NCBI GenBank assembly: GCA_016713035.1
Contig: JADJPW010000001.1
Coordinates: 682,001-746,000 of the forward strand
Source: Verrucomicrobiaceae bacterium
GTDB taxonomy: Bacteria; Verrucomicrobiota; Verrucomicrobiia; Verrucomicrobiales; Verrucomicrobiaceae
DNA length: 64,000 nt
Direction: 5' to 3'
In this document: positions 26,808 through 36,094 of the stretch, piece after piece
Layout: the number at the start of each line of letters is the position of its first letter
How positions within the stretch are numbered: position 1 is the stretch's first letter
The notes under the pieces: generated by a model
Told to the model about the DNA's origin: nothing
What the model saw: only the letters and a program-made list of their open reading frames with translations
The model's database searches: none
Translations under genes and position numbers: made by a program

Positions 26808-28961
26808 TCACTCAACCCGCACGGTGGCCCTCAGGGTGGGTTTGTCAGTGAGCTCTAGGACGGCTAGGGATTCGGCGTCGTCGGGATGGCGATGGGAGGC
26901 GGTGAGGAAAAGGCTGCGACCAGCGGCTTGGAGGCGGAAGTTCACACCGAGTTGGCTGTTGCCATTGCCCATCGCCCATTCGTGATCGTAGAGGTAGGCA
27001 CGAGGGAGGGCGATGGTGAGGGTGCGCTTGCGATCGGGGGTGCTGGCGAGCTTGGCTGTGATGTCTTTGGTGTCGTAGTTGGCGGCGTAGCCTGTGCCAA
27101 AGGCCCACACAGCAATTTTTTCGATCTGGGCTAGACCGTCACCTGCTTTGCCATGGAGATGGATGGCAGCGGTGGCTCCTGGGGTTAGCCGCTGGCCGTA
27201 ACGACGTGCGTCGATGTTGATGAATGCATCGTAGGCATGTCCGGTGTCGCGGTCATCGCTCAGTTCGAGACCGGTTAGATCACAAATGAGGAACAGCTTT
27301 TGCCCATCCGCATCGAATTGGAGCGTTGCAGCGCTAGATTGGCCATCAGCGGCACTGAGGGGCACTTTTTGCTTCAGACCGATGTTGCGTAAAATTTCGA
27401 GGTGGCGGCTAAAAACGTGTTTTTGGCCTTCGATGTCGATTTGGAGGCCTAGAGGCACTTTTTGACGAAATGGCGTCTCTTTGCTGATGGCGAGATCGAG
27501 CTTCACTGCGGGGGAATCGGCTGCTCCAGGGTCGAGTGAGAGGCTACCACTGCTTTTTTGCCCGAGGCAGGTGAGCTCCCATGCTGCATTGATTTTTTCA
27601 GCACGACTGTTGGTGATTTGCAGGCCGGGGGTGAAGGCTCCTTCATGATTAAAACTGGTCGGTGAAGTCCAGGAGACGCCAGGCGTGGGCTGAGGCAGTG
27701 TGACATCATGGATGCGTGCTTTTCCGTCTGATGTGATGAGCAAAGGCAATCGGAGCGGGCCATCTGCGGATGAAGCTGAAGCTGTGTCTGTGTGGACATA
27801 GGTGATGGGCAGTGTCTGGCTTTTGCCCGCAGGCACGTCCACTTCTGGACTGACCTCGCGTGGCAACCAGTCTGAGGTGACAAGGGGTAGCACAGTGAGG
27901 TGTAGTGGGGTGCTCGCGGTGCTGCTGAGCTCCAAATTGACGGCGAGTTTGTCAGGCGCAGTGGTTTTGCTACCGAGACTGCGGATGCTCCACAGAGCTG
28001 GTGGCGGACCATCGAGCACATCCTGGAAGAGGATCTCCCCGAGTGAGGTGTGTAGAGCATTGTCTGCTACGCTGAGGGTGCCGACAGGTTCTACACTGAG
28101 GCGGGACTGGTAGTGCCGCACGAGCACGGGGAAGCTCTGCGTGGCGGTTTGCAGTGCAGGAGGTGGCGCGATGAGGCGGGTGAGATCTCCTAGATCCGAG
28201 AAGAGTACTTTTTCTGTGAGGCAGAGATCATGCAGCAGGCTGCTGACTCCGCGTGTGCGAGCTAGTGTGGCTTCGGCTGGATCGGCCGCCTGGAGCATCG
28301 GTCCGGCGACGATCACTTCGATGCCGTGCTTTTTCGCGAGGGCGAAGACGTCACGTAATCCGCTTTCGACACTGGCGAGCGGTGTGCCGCTCCATCCATC
28401 CTCCATACCGAGGGCGATGAGCACTAGATCCGGTGTGGCTTGGAGGCCTTCACTCATGAGCGCAGCCTCTGCCTGCACCATGCTGCTGGCGAGCACGGGC
28501 TGCATGATGATTTCCGGACCGATGACTGGCTGGTCTTTGGCCTGGAGGCCTGCGCTGGGCCGGATGAGCCTGACGCCGCCCGTATAGTAGAATTTAGCCG
28601 CTAGCAGCCGTGCGAATTCACAGGGGAAACTCTGGAGCAAGGGGTCTGCGACGGATTGAGCTCCCTGGAGGCTCCTATCCCCCAAAACAACGCAGTGGAC
28701 TCGCTGACGACGACTGAGCTTGAGGTAGGTGCGCGGCAGATACTGCTGGAGCCGCTCACGCTGCGCCTCGGAGAGCTGATAATAATGCTGCGGGGAGATG
28801 GATGCCGAAGGGAGCTCTTTTTCTGCATTTAGCGCCGCTGACTGGAGGACGGCGAGTGGCGGCTTGGCCGTATCCGCACCGGTTTTATCCACCGCTGTCT
28901 GCGCTGAGGCGGTGGCGGCAGAGAATAATGCTAACAGTGTGCGGATGCGGGAGGAAACCAT
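26808..28961 (-). CDS. Exported SGNH/GDSL hydrolase-like protein
   Basis: A 717-residue protein with a signal peptide ending AATASAQT. Residues about 75-290 look like an SGNH hydrolase: HCVVLGDRSLQGAQSVADPL as a variant block I, PDLVLIALGMEDGWSGTPL as block III, and HGIEVIVAGPMLQAADPAEA. The usual GDS order is altered to GDRS, so catalytic competence is uncertain. The C-terminal half has two beta-rich segments resembling CARDB-type and carbohydrate-binding or DOMON-like modules (DADGQKLFLICDLTGLELSD). It is probably periplasmic or surface-associated; the substrate is unknown. Confidence 0.65.
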   Translation of the reverse strand: MVSSRIRTLLALFSAATASAQTAVDKTGADTAKPPLAVLQSAALNAEKELPSASISPQHYYQLSEAQRERLQQYLPRTYLKLSRRQRVHCVVLGDRSLQGAQSVADPLLQSFPCEFARLLAAKFYYTGGVRLIRPSAGLQAKDQPVIGPEIIMQPVLASSMVQAEAALMSEGLQATPDLVLIALGMEDGWSGTPLASVESGLRDVFALAKKHGIEVIVAGPMLQAADPAEATLARTRGVSSLLHDLCLTEKVLFSDLGDLTRLIAPPPALQTATQSFPVLVRHYQSRLSVEPVGTLSVADNALHTSLGEILFQDVLDGPPPALWSIRSLGSKTTAPDKLAVNLELSSTASTPLHLTVLPLVTSDWLPREVSPEVDVPAGKSQTLPITYVHTDTASASSADGPLRLPLLITSDGKARIHDVTLPQPTPGVSWTSPTSFNHEGAFTPGLQITNSRAEKINAAWELTCLGQKSSGSLSLDPGAADSPAVKLDLAISKETPFRQKVPLGLQIDIEGQKHVFSRHLEILRNIGLKQKVPLSAADGQSSAATLQFDADGQKLFLICDLTGLELSDDRDTGHAYDAFINIDARRYGQRLTPGATAAIHLHGKAGDGLAQIEKIAVWAFGTGYAANYDTKDITAKLASTPDRKRTLTIALPRAYLYDHEWAMGNGNSQLGVNFRLQAAGRSLFLTASHRHPDDAESLAVLELTDKPTLRATVRVE

Positions 28962-29095
28962 GCGCAGCTTATGTGCCGAGCACCAGAGTCATTTCCAGTG
29001 CGAAATACGTGCGGGAATGGAGACTCCTGGCCTATGGCTGGCGATCACTCCCACACTAGGGATGCCGCGTTTTGCTCACAGCAAAGGTTTGCGGC

Positions 29096-30031
29096 CTATG
29101 ATTTGGGTGCTGGAGTCGCAGTGGAGGGGCTCGGAGATGGTGCCGTGGGCGCAGGAGGTGGCGTGATCTTTGGAGCTTCGATTTTTGGGGCAGATGGCGT
29201 AGGCGTAGGAGCAGGTTTAGGAGTCGTCTTTGGTGCCTCAGTTTTGGGTGCGACACGATTGGTAGCGGTGGCGCTCGATTGTTGGCTTGCAGGCACCTTG
29301 AAGAGCTTGCCGCTATACGGACATTTCACAGTCTGCCCGGCGGACATGCCTGCTACATCGACGAGCTGGGATTTTTGTGCATAAGGGCTATTCACCATGT
29401 TGGGACGACCAGCGACAGGTGAACCATAGGGGAGGTCTTTGTTCGATGGTGTGTAGTCCGCTGGCTTTTTATTGGCGGGTGGTGTGCTGTTGTTGATTCC
29501 GCGTGTGGCACTGCTTGAAGGCGGGGTGGATGGGGTGTTGTCCACGATTTCATGCCGGGGCTCACGCACAGGTTTGCTCGATTGTGAGCGAGAGGGGCTG
29601 CGGCGAGCTACTTTGGATGACCCGTGGCTTTTGGGCTTTGTAGGCCCTACTTTTGTCGAGCGATGTGAGGAAGAAGAAGAGGCTGTGTTTTCAAGGTAAC
29701 GTGTATTGGCTACCGGAAGAGGACGTGGCCGATAAACGAGACCGCTAGGCATAGCGTAAGCTCCATTGCCAATAGGGCGCATCTTTGTGGAGAGAGCCCC
29801 ACTTCCATGCGGGTAGAGTGGGCCAGAGAAACTACGCTGCGCCATTTGGGAGCGAGAGGTCGTGAAGGGCTGCCTTCCGGTGGAATAGGCCCAATAATTA
29901 AAAAGACCGTCACGCTGAATGAGATCCCACGCCTGACGTGGTGGCATCGTGCATGAGGAAAGACAAAGAAGGGAGGCCGAGAGTGCGAGGCACCATGTCA
30001 ATGAAGCGGGATGGCGGGAGGAGTTCTTCAT
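29096..30031 (-). CDS. Low-complexity lipoprotein with a CPYSGK motif
   Basis: A 311-residue protein. The start at 30031 (MKNSSRHPASLTWCLALSAS) is chosen because it gives a lipoprotein leader with lipobox SSC; the frame is open further upstream to 30154. The N-terminal third includes PPRQAWDLIQRDGLFNYW. The middle is Ser/Lys/Arg-rich, and the last 80 residues are Pro/Ala/Thr repeats such as TPKPAPTPTPSAPK. The only compact motif is AGQTVKCPYSGKLFKVPAS near 230. No known domain was recognised. The hydrophilic tail suggests a cell-wall-spanning or scaffold role, by inference only. Confidence 0.6.
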   Translation of the reverse strand: MKNSSRHPASLTWCLALSASLLCLSSCTMPPRQAWDLIQRDGLFNYWAYSTGRQPFTTSRSQMAQRSFSGPLYPHGSGALSTKMRPIGNGAYAMPSGLVYRPRPLPVANTRYLENTASSSSSHRSTKVGPTKPKSHGSSKVARRSPSRSQSSKPVREPRHEIVDNTPSTPPSSSATRGINNSTPPANKKPADYTPSNKDLPYGSPVAGRPNMVNSPYAQKSQLVDVAGMSAGQTVKCPYSGKLFKVPASQQSSATATNRVAPKTEAPKTTPKPAPTPTPSAPKIEAPKITPPPAPTAPSPSPSTATPAPKS

Positions 30032-30263
30032 AAGCAGAAGTGATGAGTAGGAGTTGCGAGCACGACAGCTTTTGTATCGTTGTATCACCATGCTGGCAGT
30101 TGGCTCCTGATTATTCAAGACAGGAGACAAACGAATGACATCACTCACTCGCAATTCACATAGACACCATAATCATTGTGCCGAGTGAAGAAAGAATTCT
30201 TAACCTTACAAATCAATGAAGCGTCTTTTGGAGTGCCTGCTTGGCTCGCGAATTTATAAATAA

Positions 30264-30295
30264 AAAAGGCCACTCCATTGCTGGCGTGGCCTTCC
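30264..30295 (-). terminator. Rho-independent terminator downstream of dnaA
   Basis: An 8-bp stem aaggccac (30266-30273) with gtggcctt (30286-30293) and a 12-base loop. On the minus strand it is followed by a T run (complement of 30262-30267). It lies about 40 bases after the dnaA stop. A second T run on the plus strand could make it bidirectional, but no plus-strand gene ends here. The rest of the 30032-30333 gap shows no gene. Confidence 0.8.
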
Positions 30296-30333
30296 TCGTT
30301 TTTAAGGGACCAAGAACAAGAAGATAGGCGTCT

Positions 30334-31797
30334 CTACTTGGATCGCTCCGCACCTGCATCGCGGATTTTTGCAGCGAGCTGATCTACTTTCCGGCGAAAA
30401 TCTGTGGAGGTATTGATCTGATTGGTGATGACTTTGCAGGCATGGATAACTGTGCCGTGGTCGCGACCGCCGAACTCCTCACCGATCTGGATGAGAGGCA
30501 GCTTCGTCAGGGTGCGGACGAGATACATGGCTACCTGACGACCCTCGGCGATATTTTTCGGCCTACGTGGTCCAGTGAGGTCACTGACGCGTAGATCGTA
30601 ATGCGTAGCGACGATGCGCTGCACTTTGTCCACCGTGATCTGACGAGCCTGATCGTCCTCAATGACATCGTGGAGTAACACGGCTAAGGCGGTCTCCGTG
30701 GGGACGGGGCCTTCGAGCGAGACGTGGGCAGCGACGCGCATCATCGCACCTTCGAGCTTGCGCACGTTGGAGCGGATTCGCTGAGCGATGAAGTCGAGCA
30801 CCCAGCTATCGAGTGCGACATTGAAGTCTGCCATCTTGCGCCGCAGGATGGCGATCCGAGTTTCAAAATCTGGCACCTGGATCTGAGTCGTGAGTCCCCA
30901 CTCGAAGCGGGAGACGAGGCGACTTTCGAGATTCTTGATTTCACTCGGTGGCCGGTCACTGGCCAGCACGATCTGCCGGGCATTGTTGAAGAGCTCGTTG
31001 AACGTGTGGAAGAACTCTTCCTGGGTGCTGTCCTTACCTTCAAAGAATTGCACGTCGTCGATGAGCAGGACATCTACTTTGCGATACTTCGCACGGAATT
31101 GCGTGAAGGTCTGCTTCTTGATCGCCTCGACGAACTCATTGGTGAACTGCTCACTGGTCACATAGCGCACGATGGCGTTGCGCTTTCTGGCCAAGACCTC
31201 TTGACCGATAGCTTGGAGCAGATGCGTCTTGCCTAGCCCCGTAGAACCATGAAAAAAGAGTGGGTTGTATATGCGACCCGGCTTTTCTGCGACGGCTCGT
31301 GCCACAGCGACAGAGTAGCCCGTATTCGTGCCGGCCACGAAGCTATCAAAATTAAACTTCGCGTTAAGACCAGCCTCACCAAAGCTACGGATCGGCGCGG
31401 GCTCTGCATTCGCGACGCGGGCTGCTTTTAATTGTATCGCGGGAGCAGGCGTGAGCACATGGGCACCCGTAACAGGCTCCGTAGCGACATGGAATTCGAT
31501 CGTGGCAGGCTCACCAGTGACTTGCGCTACGGCATCAGAGACGACTCCGAGGTAGTTACTCTCGATCCAGAGTTGATGGATCGGATTGGGCACGGTGATG
31601 ATGAAGCGCCCACCATCCGCTGTGTGTGCAGAGGCACCGCTGAAACAGCGCTGATAGTTATCTGCTCCGAGCCTCTGCAACAGCACCTCACTCACGCTAT
31701 CCCACAAAGTGGGTGTCAGCGTAAAGAGATCATGCTGACCTGGTTTAGTTTGCGGGGTGTCGGAAGTGTTGTGACCATCTTCATTCTTGGGCTCCAT
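30334..31797 (-). CDS. dnaA: Chromosomal replication initiator DnaA
   Basis: A 487-residue AAA+ initiator. Domain I is seen at about 28-105 (LWDSVSEVLLQRLGADNYQR and a PNPIHQLWIESNY block), then a short linker. The AAA+ core has Walker A HGSTGLGKTHL near 183, Walker B VDVLLIDDVQFFEGKD and an arginine-finger region. Domain IV carries the DnaA signature EFGGRDHGTVIHACKVI, which reads the DnaA box. The length is normal. It is not next to dnaN, recF or gyrB here: its neighbours are a lipoprotein gene and an amidase gene. A hairpin terminator follows. Confidence 0.96.
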   Translation of the reverse strand: MEPKNEDGHNTSDTPQTKPGQHDLFTLTPTLWDSVSEVLLQRLGADNYQRCFSGASAHTADGGRFIITVPNPIHQLWIESNYLGVVSDAVAQVTGEPATIEFHVATEPVTGAHVLTPAPAIQLKAARVANAEPAPIRSFGEAGLNAKFNFDSFVAGTNTGYSVAVARAVAEKPGRIYNPLFFHGSTGLGKTHLLQAIGQEVLARKRNAIVRYVTSEQFTNEFVEAIKKQTFTQFRAKYRKVDVLLIDDVQFFEGKDSTQEEFFHTFNELFNNARQIVLASDRPPSEIKNLESRLVSRFEWGLTTQIQVPDFETRIAILRRKMADFNVALDSWVLDFIAQRIRSNVRKLEGAMMRVAAHVSLEGPVPTETALAVLLHDVIEDDQARQITVDKVQRIVATHYDLRVSDLTGPRRPKNIAEGRQVAMYLVRTLTKLPLIQIGEEFGGRDHGTVIHACKVITNQINTSTDFRRKVDQLAAKIRDAGAERSK

Positions 31798-32249
31798 GTG
31801 GTTGGTATTCTACAGCGGTCGTTGAGTTGAGAGGGGATTGAGGGAGGAAAGGGATTTCGCTCGAGAGTGTGAGCCAGTTTCAAAAGGCCACCCGAAGATG
31901 TTTTTAAAACTGGGCGCTTTGTATGACGAATTCGTTTCCAAGCACAACCTTTTCCGCGCTTATTTTTTGAAAAAAACTTCTGATCGAATGAAATTTCTCA
32001 ACCATTTTTGCGAGTCACTGCGAAGGCTATTGTCAGCATAAGTGCGTATAAGCAGTGAACAGCCAACTCAGGATTGCGAATATCAGGACCTTCACTCGGT
32101 CGATCTTCACCCTTTGGCTCCGTGGAGATGAATCATGCTTTTTTCCCCAGGGCTCAATTCAGGGTTGATTCCTTGCTGCCTTTTCCGCTTACTTATCGTT
32201 AATCTGCTTTCACACGGCGTTTCACTGCGCCGGATGGACCCACACGCTC
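31798..32249. other. AT-richer intergenic region between dnaA and the amidase gene
   Basis: A 452-base gap between two divergent genes, so it must hold the promoters of both. It is AT-richer than the genes and has A and T runs near 31965-31975. No copy of the DnaA box TTATCCACA was found, so a replication origin is not supported. A short open frame (31838-32041, 67 codons) shows no family features and is probably chance. No riboswitch or RNA gene was recognised. Confidence 0.5.
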
Positions 32250-32882
32250 ATGATTTCTCCATCTGCACGACTCCAATTTTCGCTCCGGTTAGTTTTAGCA
32301 CGCAGTTTACTCTGTGCGCTGTGTCTGTGTTGTAGTGCCTTGCATGCTTTTGATACGGTGATCCTCGATCCAGGTCATGGAGCTCATGACCGAGGTGCCG
32401 CCATCGGTTATGTCTATGAGAAGCACCTCGCACTCGATACGGCGCGGCGTGTGGAGCAGCTACTCAAGAAAGAAGGCATCAAAGTCATCATGACACGCAA
32501 CCGTGATGTATTCATCCCACTACAAGGCCGCTCCGCCACGGGTAATAGTAAGAGCAATTCCATCTTCGTGAGCATTCATTACAACTACAATCGTGGAGGC
32601 AGTGGTAGCGGGGCGGAGACGTATTACCATTTTTCCAGCAGCTACACGCTGGCGGCCTACATACAGGCCTATCTGGTCCAGCGCACGCGTATGACGAACC
32701 GTGGCGTGAAAAGCGCCAGCTATCATGTCATCCGTGAAACGACGCGAAATCCCGCTGTCCTCGTCGAATGCGGGTTCGTGAGCAATCCCACAGAGCGTGC
32801 ACGCATGCTCACCGGAGAATTCCGCGCACGCATCGCTGAGGGCATCGCACAAGGCATCGTCGCCTATCGCAAGGCAGATTAA
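32250..32882 (+). CDS. N-acetylmuramoyl-L-alanine amidase (Amidase_3), exported
   Basis: A 210-residue zinc hydrolase that cuts the bond between muramic acid and the stem peptide of peptidoglycan. A signal peptide covers about 1-32. The catalytic domain follows: VILDPGHGAHDRGA with the first zinc His43, the Glu of YVYEKHLALDTA, SIFVSIHYNYN with the second zinc His, and PAVLVECGFVSNPTERARM with the catalytic Glu. There is no AMIN or binding domain, so it is a minimal AmiC-type enzyme. A second, longer member of this family lies at 43991. Confidence 0.92.
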   Translation: MISPSARLQFSLRLVLARSLLCALCLCCSALHAFDTVILDPGHGAHDRGAAIGYVYEKHLALDTARRVEQLLKKEGIKVIMTRNRDVFIPLQGRSATGNSKSNSIFVSIHYNYNRGGSGSGAETYYHFSSSYTLAAYIQAYLVQRTRMTNRGVKSASYHVIRETTRNPAVLVECGFVSNPTERARMLTGEFRARIAEGIAQGIVAYRKAD

Positions 32883-32901
32883 AGAGAGCGTACTCTCTGC
32901 A

Positions 32902-34086
32902 TCATGCTTTCACGGCAGCGACGATCTTCTCTGCTGCATCTGTGAGATCAGCGGCACTGGTAATCTTCAGACCACTGGCGGCCAGAGTAGCCTTTCCGGC
33001 TTCGACGTTGTTGCCTTCGAGGCGGACCACGAGTGGGATGCCCAATGAGACCTCTTGTGCAGCGGCGATGATGCCCGTGGCGATGATGTTGCAGTCCATG
33101 ATGCCGCCAAAGATGTTCACGAGGATGCCTTTGACGTTCGGATCGCCGAGGATGATTTTGAAGGCAGCAGTGACCTGCTCCTTGGTAGCACCACCACCCA
33201 CATCGAGGAAGTTCGCGGGCTCACCGCCGTGGAATTTGATGATGTCCATGGTGCTCATGGCGAGGCCTGCACCATTGACGAGACAGGCGATGTTGCCATC
33301 GAGACCGATGTAATTGAGGCCGTACTCGCTGGCGGCGACTTCGCGGGGATCTTCCTCGGTTTTGTCACGCATTTCGGTGACTTCTTTCTGCCGATAGAGG
33401 GCGTTGTCGTCGAAATTAAACTTCGCATCCAGAGCCACGACCTGATTATCGGTGGTGATCGCGAGGGGATTGATCTCGACGAGGGAGCAGTCGCTCTTCA
33501 GATAGAGATTCCACATGGCGGTAAAGAGTTTGACCGCCTGATTCATCAAAGCACCACGCAAGCCGAGTGAGGCAGCGATTTTACGGCATTGATAGCTCTG
33601 GAGACCGAGTGTGGGGTGGATGAACTCTTTGAAAATTTTTTCGGGAGTCTTTTCGGCCACTTCTTCGATATTCATGCCGCCTTCGGTCGAGGCGATGATG
33701 GCGTGCCCGCTGCTGCCACGGTCAAAAAGAATGGCAAAGTAGTATTCCTTCGAGATGTCGACCGCTTTGGCGATGAGCACCTTGCTGACGAGCTTGCCCT
33801 CTGGGCCGGTCTGGTGGGTGACGAGCGTCTGGCCGAGCATCTTGCCGGCGATGTCCTGAGCCTGCTCTGCGGAGTCCACGACGTGTACACCGCCTTTGAA
33901 GCCATTTTTGAAGGTTCCTTTGCCGCGGCCACCTGCATGCACCTGGGCCTTCACGACGAGTCCTGGGCCACCGATGTCTCTCGCTGCCTTACCAGCCTCT
34001 TCCGCTGTGCTGGCGACAATGCCTTTGGGCGTTGCGACGCCGAATTTTTCAAACAACTGCTTGGCTTGGTATTCGTGGATGTTCAT
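32902..34086 (-). CDS. sucC: Succinyl-CoA ligase (ADP-forming) subunit beta
   Basis: A 394-residue subunit of the TCA-cycle enzyme that couples succinyl-CoA cleavage to ADP or GDP phosphorylation. The start at 34086 (MNIHEYQAKQLFEKFGVATP) matches the family; the frame upstream to 34155 is open but non-conserved. The ATP-grasp domain shows VVKAQVHAGGRGKGTFKNGF and LVEINPLAITTDNQVVALDA, and the C-terminal CoA-ligase domain has GLAMSTMDIIKFHGGEPANF and FGGIMDCNIIATGI. The alpha subunit gene sucD is not adjacent on the downstream side, where the amidase gene converges, so it is either elsewhere or absent from this window. Confidence 0.95.
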   Translation of the reverse strand: MNIHEYQAKQLFEKFGVATPKGIVASTAEEAGKAARDIGGPGLVVKAQVHAGGRGKGTFKNGFKGGVHVVDSAEQAQDIAGKMLGQTLVTHQTGPEGKLVSKVLIAKAVDISKEYYFAILFDRGSSGHAIIASTEGGMNIEEVAEKTPEKIFKEFIHPTLGLQSYQCRKIAASLGLRGALMNQAVKLFTAMWNLYLKSDCSLVEINPLAITTDNQVVALDAKFNFDDNALYRQKEVTEMRDKTEEDPREVAASEYGLNYIGLDGNIACLVNGAGLAMSTMDIIKFHGGEPANFLDVGGGATKEQVTAAFKIILGDPNVKGILVNIFGGIMDCNIIATGIIAAAQEVSLGIPLVVRLEGNNVEAGKATLAASGLKITSAADLTDAAEKIVAAVKA

Positions 34087-34205
34087 GCGTATGGGACTGG
34101 GAAAAGGAGCCGCGACAGTAGGATCGGCCTCCCCAGCGTCAAGGCGCATTCCCAAGAGAAGACGGTTTGTTGTCCCCGTTTCCGCTCACCAGACAGCCAC
34201 TTGAA

Positions 34206-35582
34206 TCACCCTACAGGAGAGCTGGCCTCAGCCTGGGCCCACTGAGCACGCCAGTGATCGAGTCTCTCTTTGATGCGGCCTTCCAGACCGTTTGAGGTGG
34301 GATCGTAATAGATGCGGCCTCCTTCAATGCAGCGCTGCGGCACGAATCCGCCCTCAAAATCATGCGGATAGAGATAACCCGCACCATGGCCGAACTCTTT
34401 GGCCGCCTTTTTGTGATGCGCATCCCGCAGGTGACGCGGGATGGGCAGTGTACGCCCCTCTCGGATGTCTTTCAGCGCAGCGTCGATGCCGGTGTAGGCG
34501 CGATTGCTTTTGGGCGCGGTGGCATTGTACACGGCTGCATGCGCCAGGATGATGCGTGCCTCTGGCATGCCGATAGCCTCCACGGCCTGCTGCGCAGCGA
34601 CTGCGACACGGAGCGCATTGCTATCCGCCATGCCCACATCCTCACTGGCGGCGATGACGATGCGCCGTGCGATGAAACGGATATCCTCACCTGCGTGCAG
34701 CATTTTCGCCAGCCAGTAGAGCGTGGCATCTGGATCGCTGGCACGCATGCTTTTGATGAAAGCGCTGATCGTATCGTAGTGGGCATCACCATCGCCATCA
34801 TAGACGACGGTTTTTTGCTGCATGCTCTCCTCCGCCGCTGCCAGCGTGATGATGATCTCCCCCGCCGCATTCGGCGCAGTGGTCAAAACGGCCAACTCCA
34901 GGGCATTGAGGCAGCGCCGCGCATCCCCATCTGCCACGGTGGCGAGGTGCAGACGGGCATCCGCCTCGATCCGCACCTGCTGATCGCCCAGTCCCCGCTC
35001 CGAGTCCGCTAAAGCGCGGTCGATGAGCGTTTCGAGATCGCTTATACCCAGGGGCTCTAGCTGAAAAACCTGCGAGCGGCTGACGAGCGGGCTATTGACA
35101 TAAAAGAACGGATTGTGTGTGGTGGCACCGATGAAGCGCACCGTCCCGCGCTCAAGGTGCGGCAGCAACACATCCTGTTGGGCTTTGTTGAAGCGGTGAA
35201 TCTCGTCCACAAAGAGAATCGTCGTCTTTTCATAGAGCCGCGTGTGCTGCTGCGCATGCTCCGCCTCCCGCCGGATATCCGCCACACTGCTCTCCACGCC
35301 ACTGAGCGTGATGAAGCGTGATTGAGTCTCCTGGCTAATGATGTGAGCTAGAGTGGTCTTTCCCACACCGGGGGGACCGTAGAGGATGATCGAGGAAAAA
35401 CGATCCGCCTGTACAGCACGTCGGAGCAGCTTCCCCTCGGCCAAAATGTGCTGCTGCCCAGTATACTCGTCGAGCGTTCGCGGGCGCATGCGTGAGGCCA
35501 GTGGGGCAGCCTTCGCATGCGTCACCCCGGCGCTACGGGTCCGTTCCGATGGCGGTGCCTGGGTGAAAAAGTCGTCGTTCAT
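34206..35582 (-). CDS. rarA: Replication-associated recombination ATPase RarA/MgsA
   Basis: A 458-residue AAA+ protein that acts at stalled forks. The start at 35582 (MNDDFFTQAPPSERTRSAGV) is preferred over an upstream in-frame ATG at 35618. It has Walker A YGPPGVGKTTLAHII near 66, Walker B TILFVDEIHRFNKAQQDVLL, sensor FIGATTHNPFFYVNSPLVSR, and the C-terminal MgsA domain (MADSNALRVAVAAQQAVEAI, then HFVPQR-like DFEGGFVPQRCIEGG). Length and motifs are full. It is divergent from a small Rrf2-type regulator. Confidence 0.94.
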   Translation of the reverse strand: MNDDFFTQAPPSERTRSAGVTHAKAAPLASRMRPRTLDEYTGQQHILAEGKLLRRAVQADRFSSIILYGPPGVGKTTLAHIISQETQSRFITLSGVESSVADIRREAEHAQQHTRLYEKTTILFVDEIHRFNKAQQDVLLPHLERGTVRFIGATTHNPFFYVNSPLVSRSQVFQLEPLGISDLETLIDRALADSERGLGDQQVRIEADARLHLATVADGDARRCLNALELAVLTTAPNAAGEIIITLAAAEESMQQKTVVYDGDGDAHYDTISAFIKSMRASDPDATLYWLAKMLHAGEDIRFIARRIVIAASEDVGMADSNALRVAVAAQQAVEAIGMPEARIILAHAAVYNATAPKSNRAYTGIDAALKDIREGRTLPIPRHLRDAHHKKAAKEFGHGAGYLYPHDFEGGFVPQRCIEGGRIYYDPTSNGLEGRIKERLDHWRAQWAQAEASSPVG

Positions 35583-35662
35583 GCGTGCTTCAGTGATGGG
35601 CCATGATTCGCAGAGCAAATGCTGCTTTGCACTTTGATTTTGCCCGGCCAGAGTCAGGGCAG

Positions 35663-36070
35663 ATGAAACTCTCCAAAAAAGCCGAATATGCCCTCCGCGC
35701 TCTGGTAGCGATGGGGAGTGCGCTTGAGGGGACGAAATTCTCGATTCAGGACCTCGCTCAGTCGGAAAAAATCTCTCTCAAGTTCCTGGAACAGATCCTA
35801 CTGGCGCTAAAAAACGGCGGCCTACTCCACAGCAAACGCGGCGCAGGCGGCGGCTACCAATTAGCCAAAAATCCCGCTCGCATCCCCCTGGGTGAGGTGA
35901 TTGCGATCTTTGATGGCCCCTTTGATCCCCTGCCCTCTCGTGAAAATGCAGCCCTAGCGGCCACTTTTGGCCAATTTCGGGAATTAGCCAATGCATGGCT
36001 CGCAGAGCACACCGTGGCCGATGTGATCGAGCATGAAAGAGGTCAGGCAAACGTCAGCTTCGAAATTTGA
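35663..36070 (+). CDS. Rrf2-family transcriptional regulator without cysteines
   Basis: A 135-residue winged-helix DNA-binding protein. The start at 35663 (MKLSKKAEYALRALVAMGSA) is typical of Rrf2. The helix-turn-helix (SIQDLAQSEKISLKFLEQIL), then GLLHSKRGAGGGYQLAKNP, marks the family wing. IscR and NsrR carry three cysteines for a cluster between about 90 and 110. Here the whole protein lacks Cys, so it cannot bind an iron-sulfur cluster in the usual way. Its targets are unknown; the divergent neighbour is rarA. Confidence 0.9.
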   Translation: MKLSKKAEYALRALVAMGSALEGTKFSIQDLAQSEKISLKFLEQILLALKNGGLLHSKRGAGGGYQLAKNPARIPLGEVIAIFDGPFDPLPSRENAALAATFGQFRELANAWLAEHTVADVIEHERGQANVSFEI

Positions 36071-36094
36071 GCCGTATTAACGAGCCAAATCCAC

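Noticed and set aside
31838..32041. 67-codon open frame between dnaA and the amidase gene
   Set aside because: No ribosome site, no recognisable domain, and it lies in the shared promoter region; length is within chance.
31798..32249. Possible replication origin next to dnaA
   Set aside because: No DnaA box TTATCCACA or cluster of near matches was found; AT content alone is not enough.
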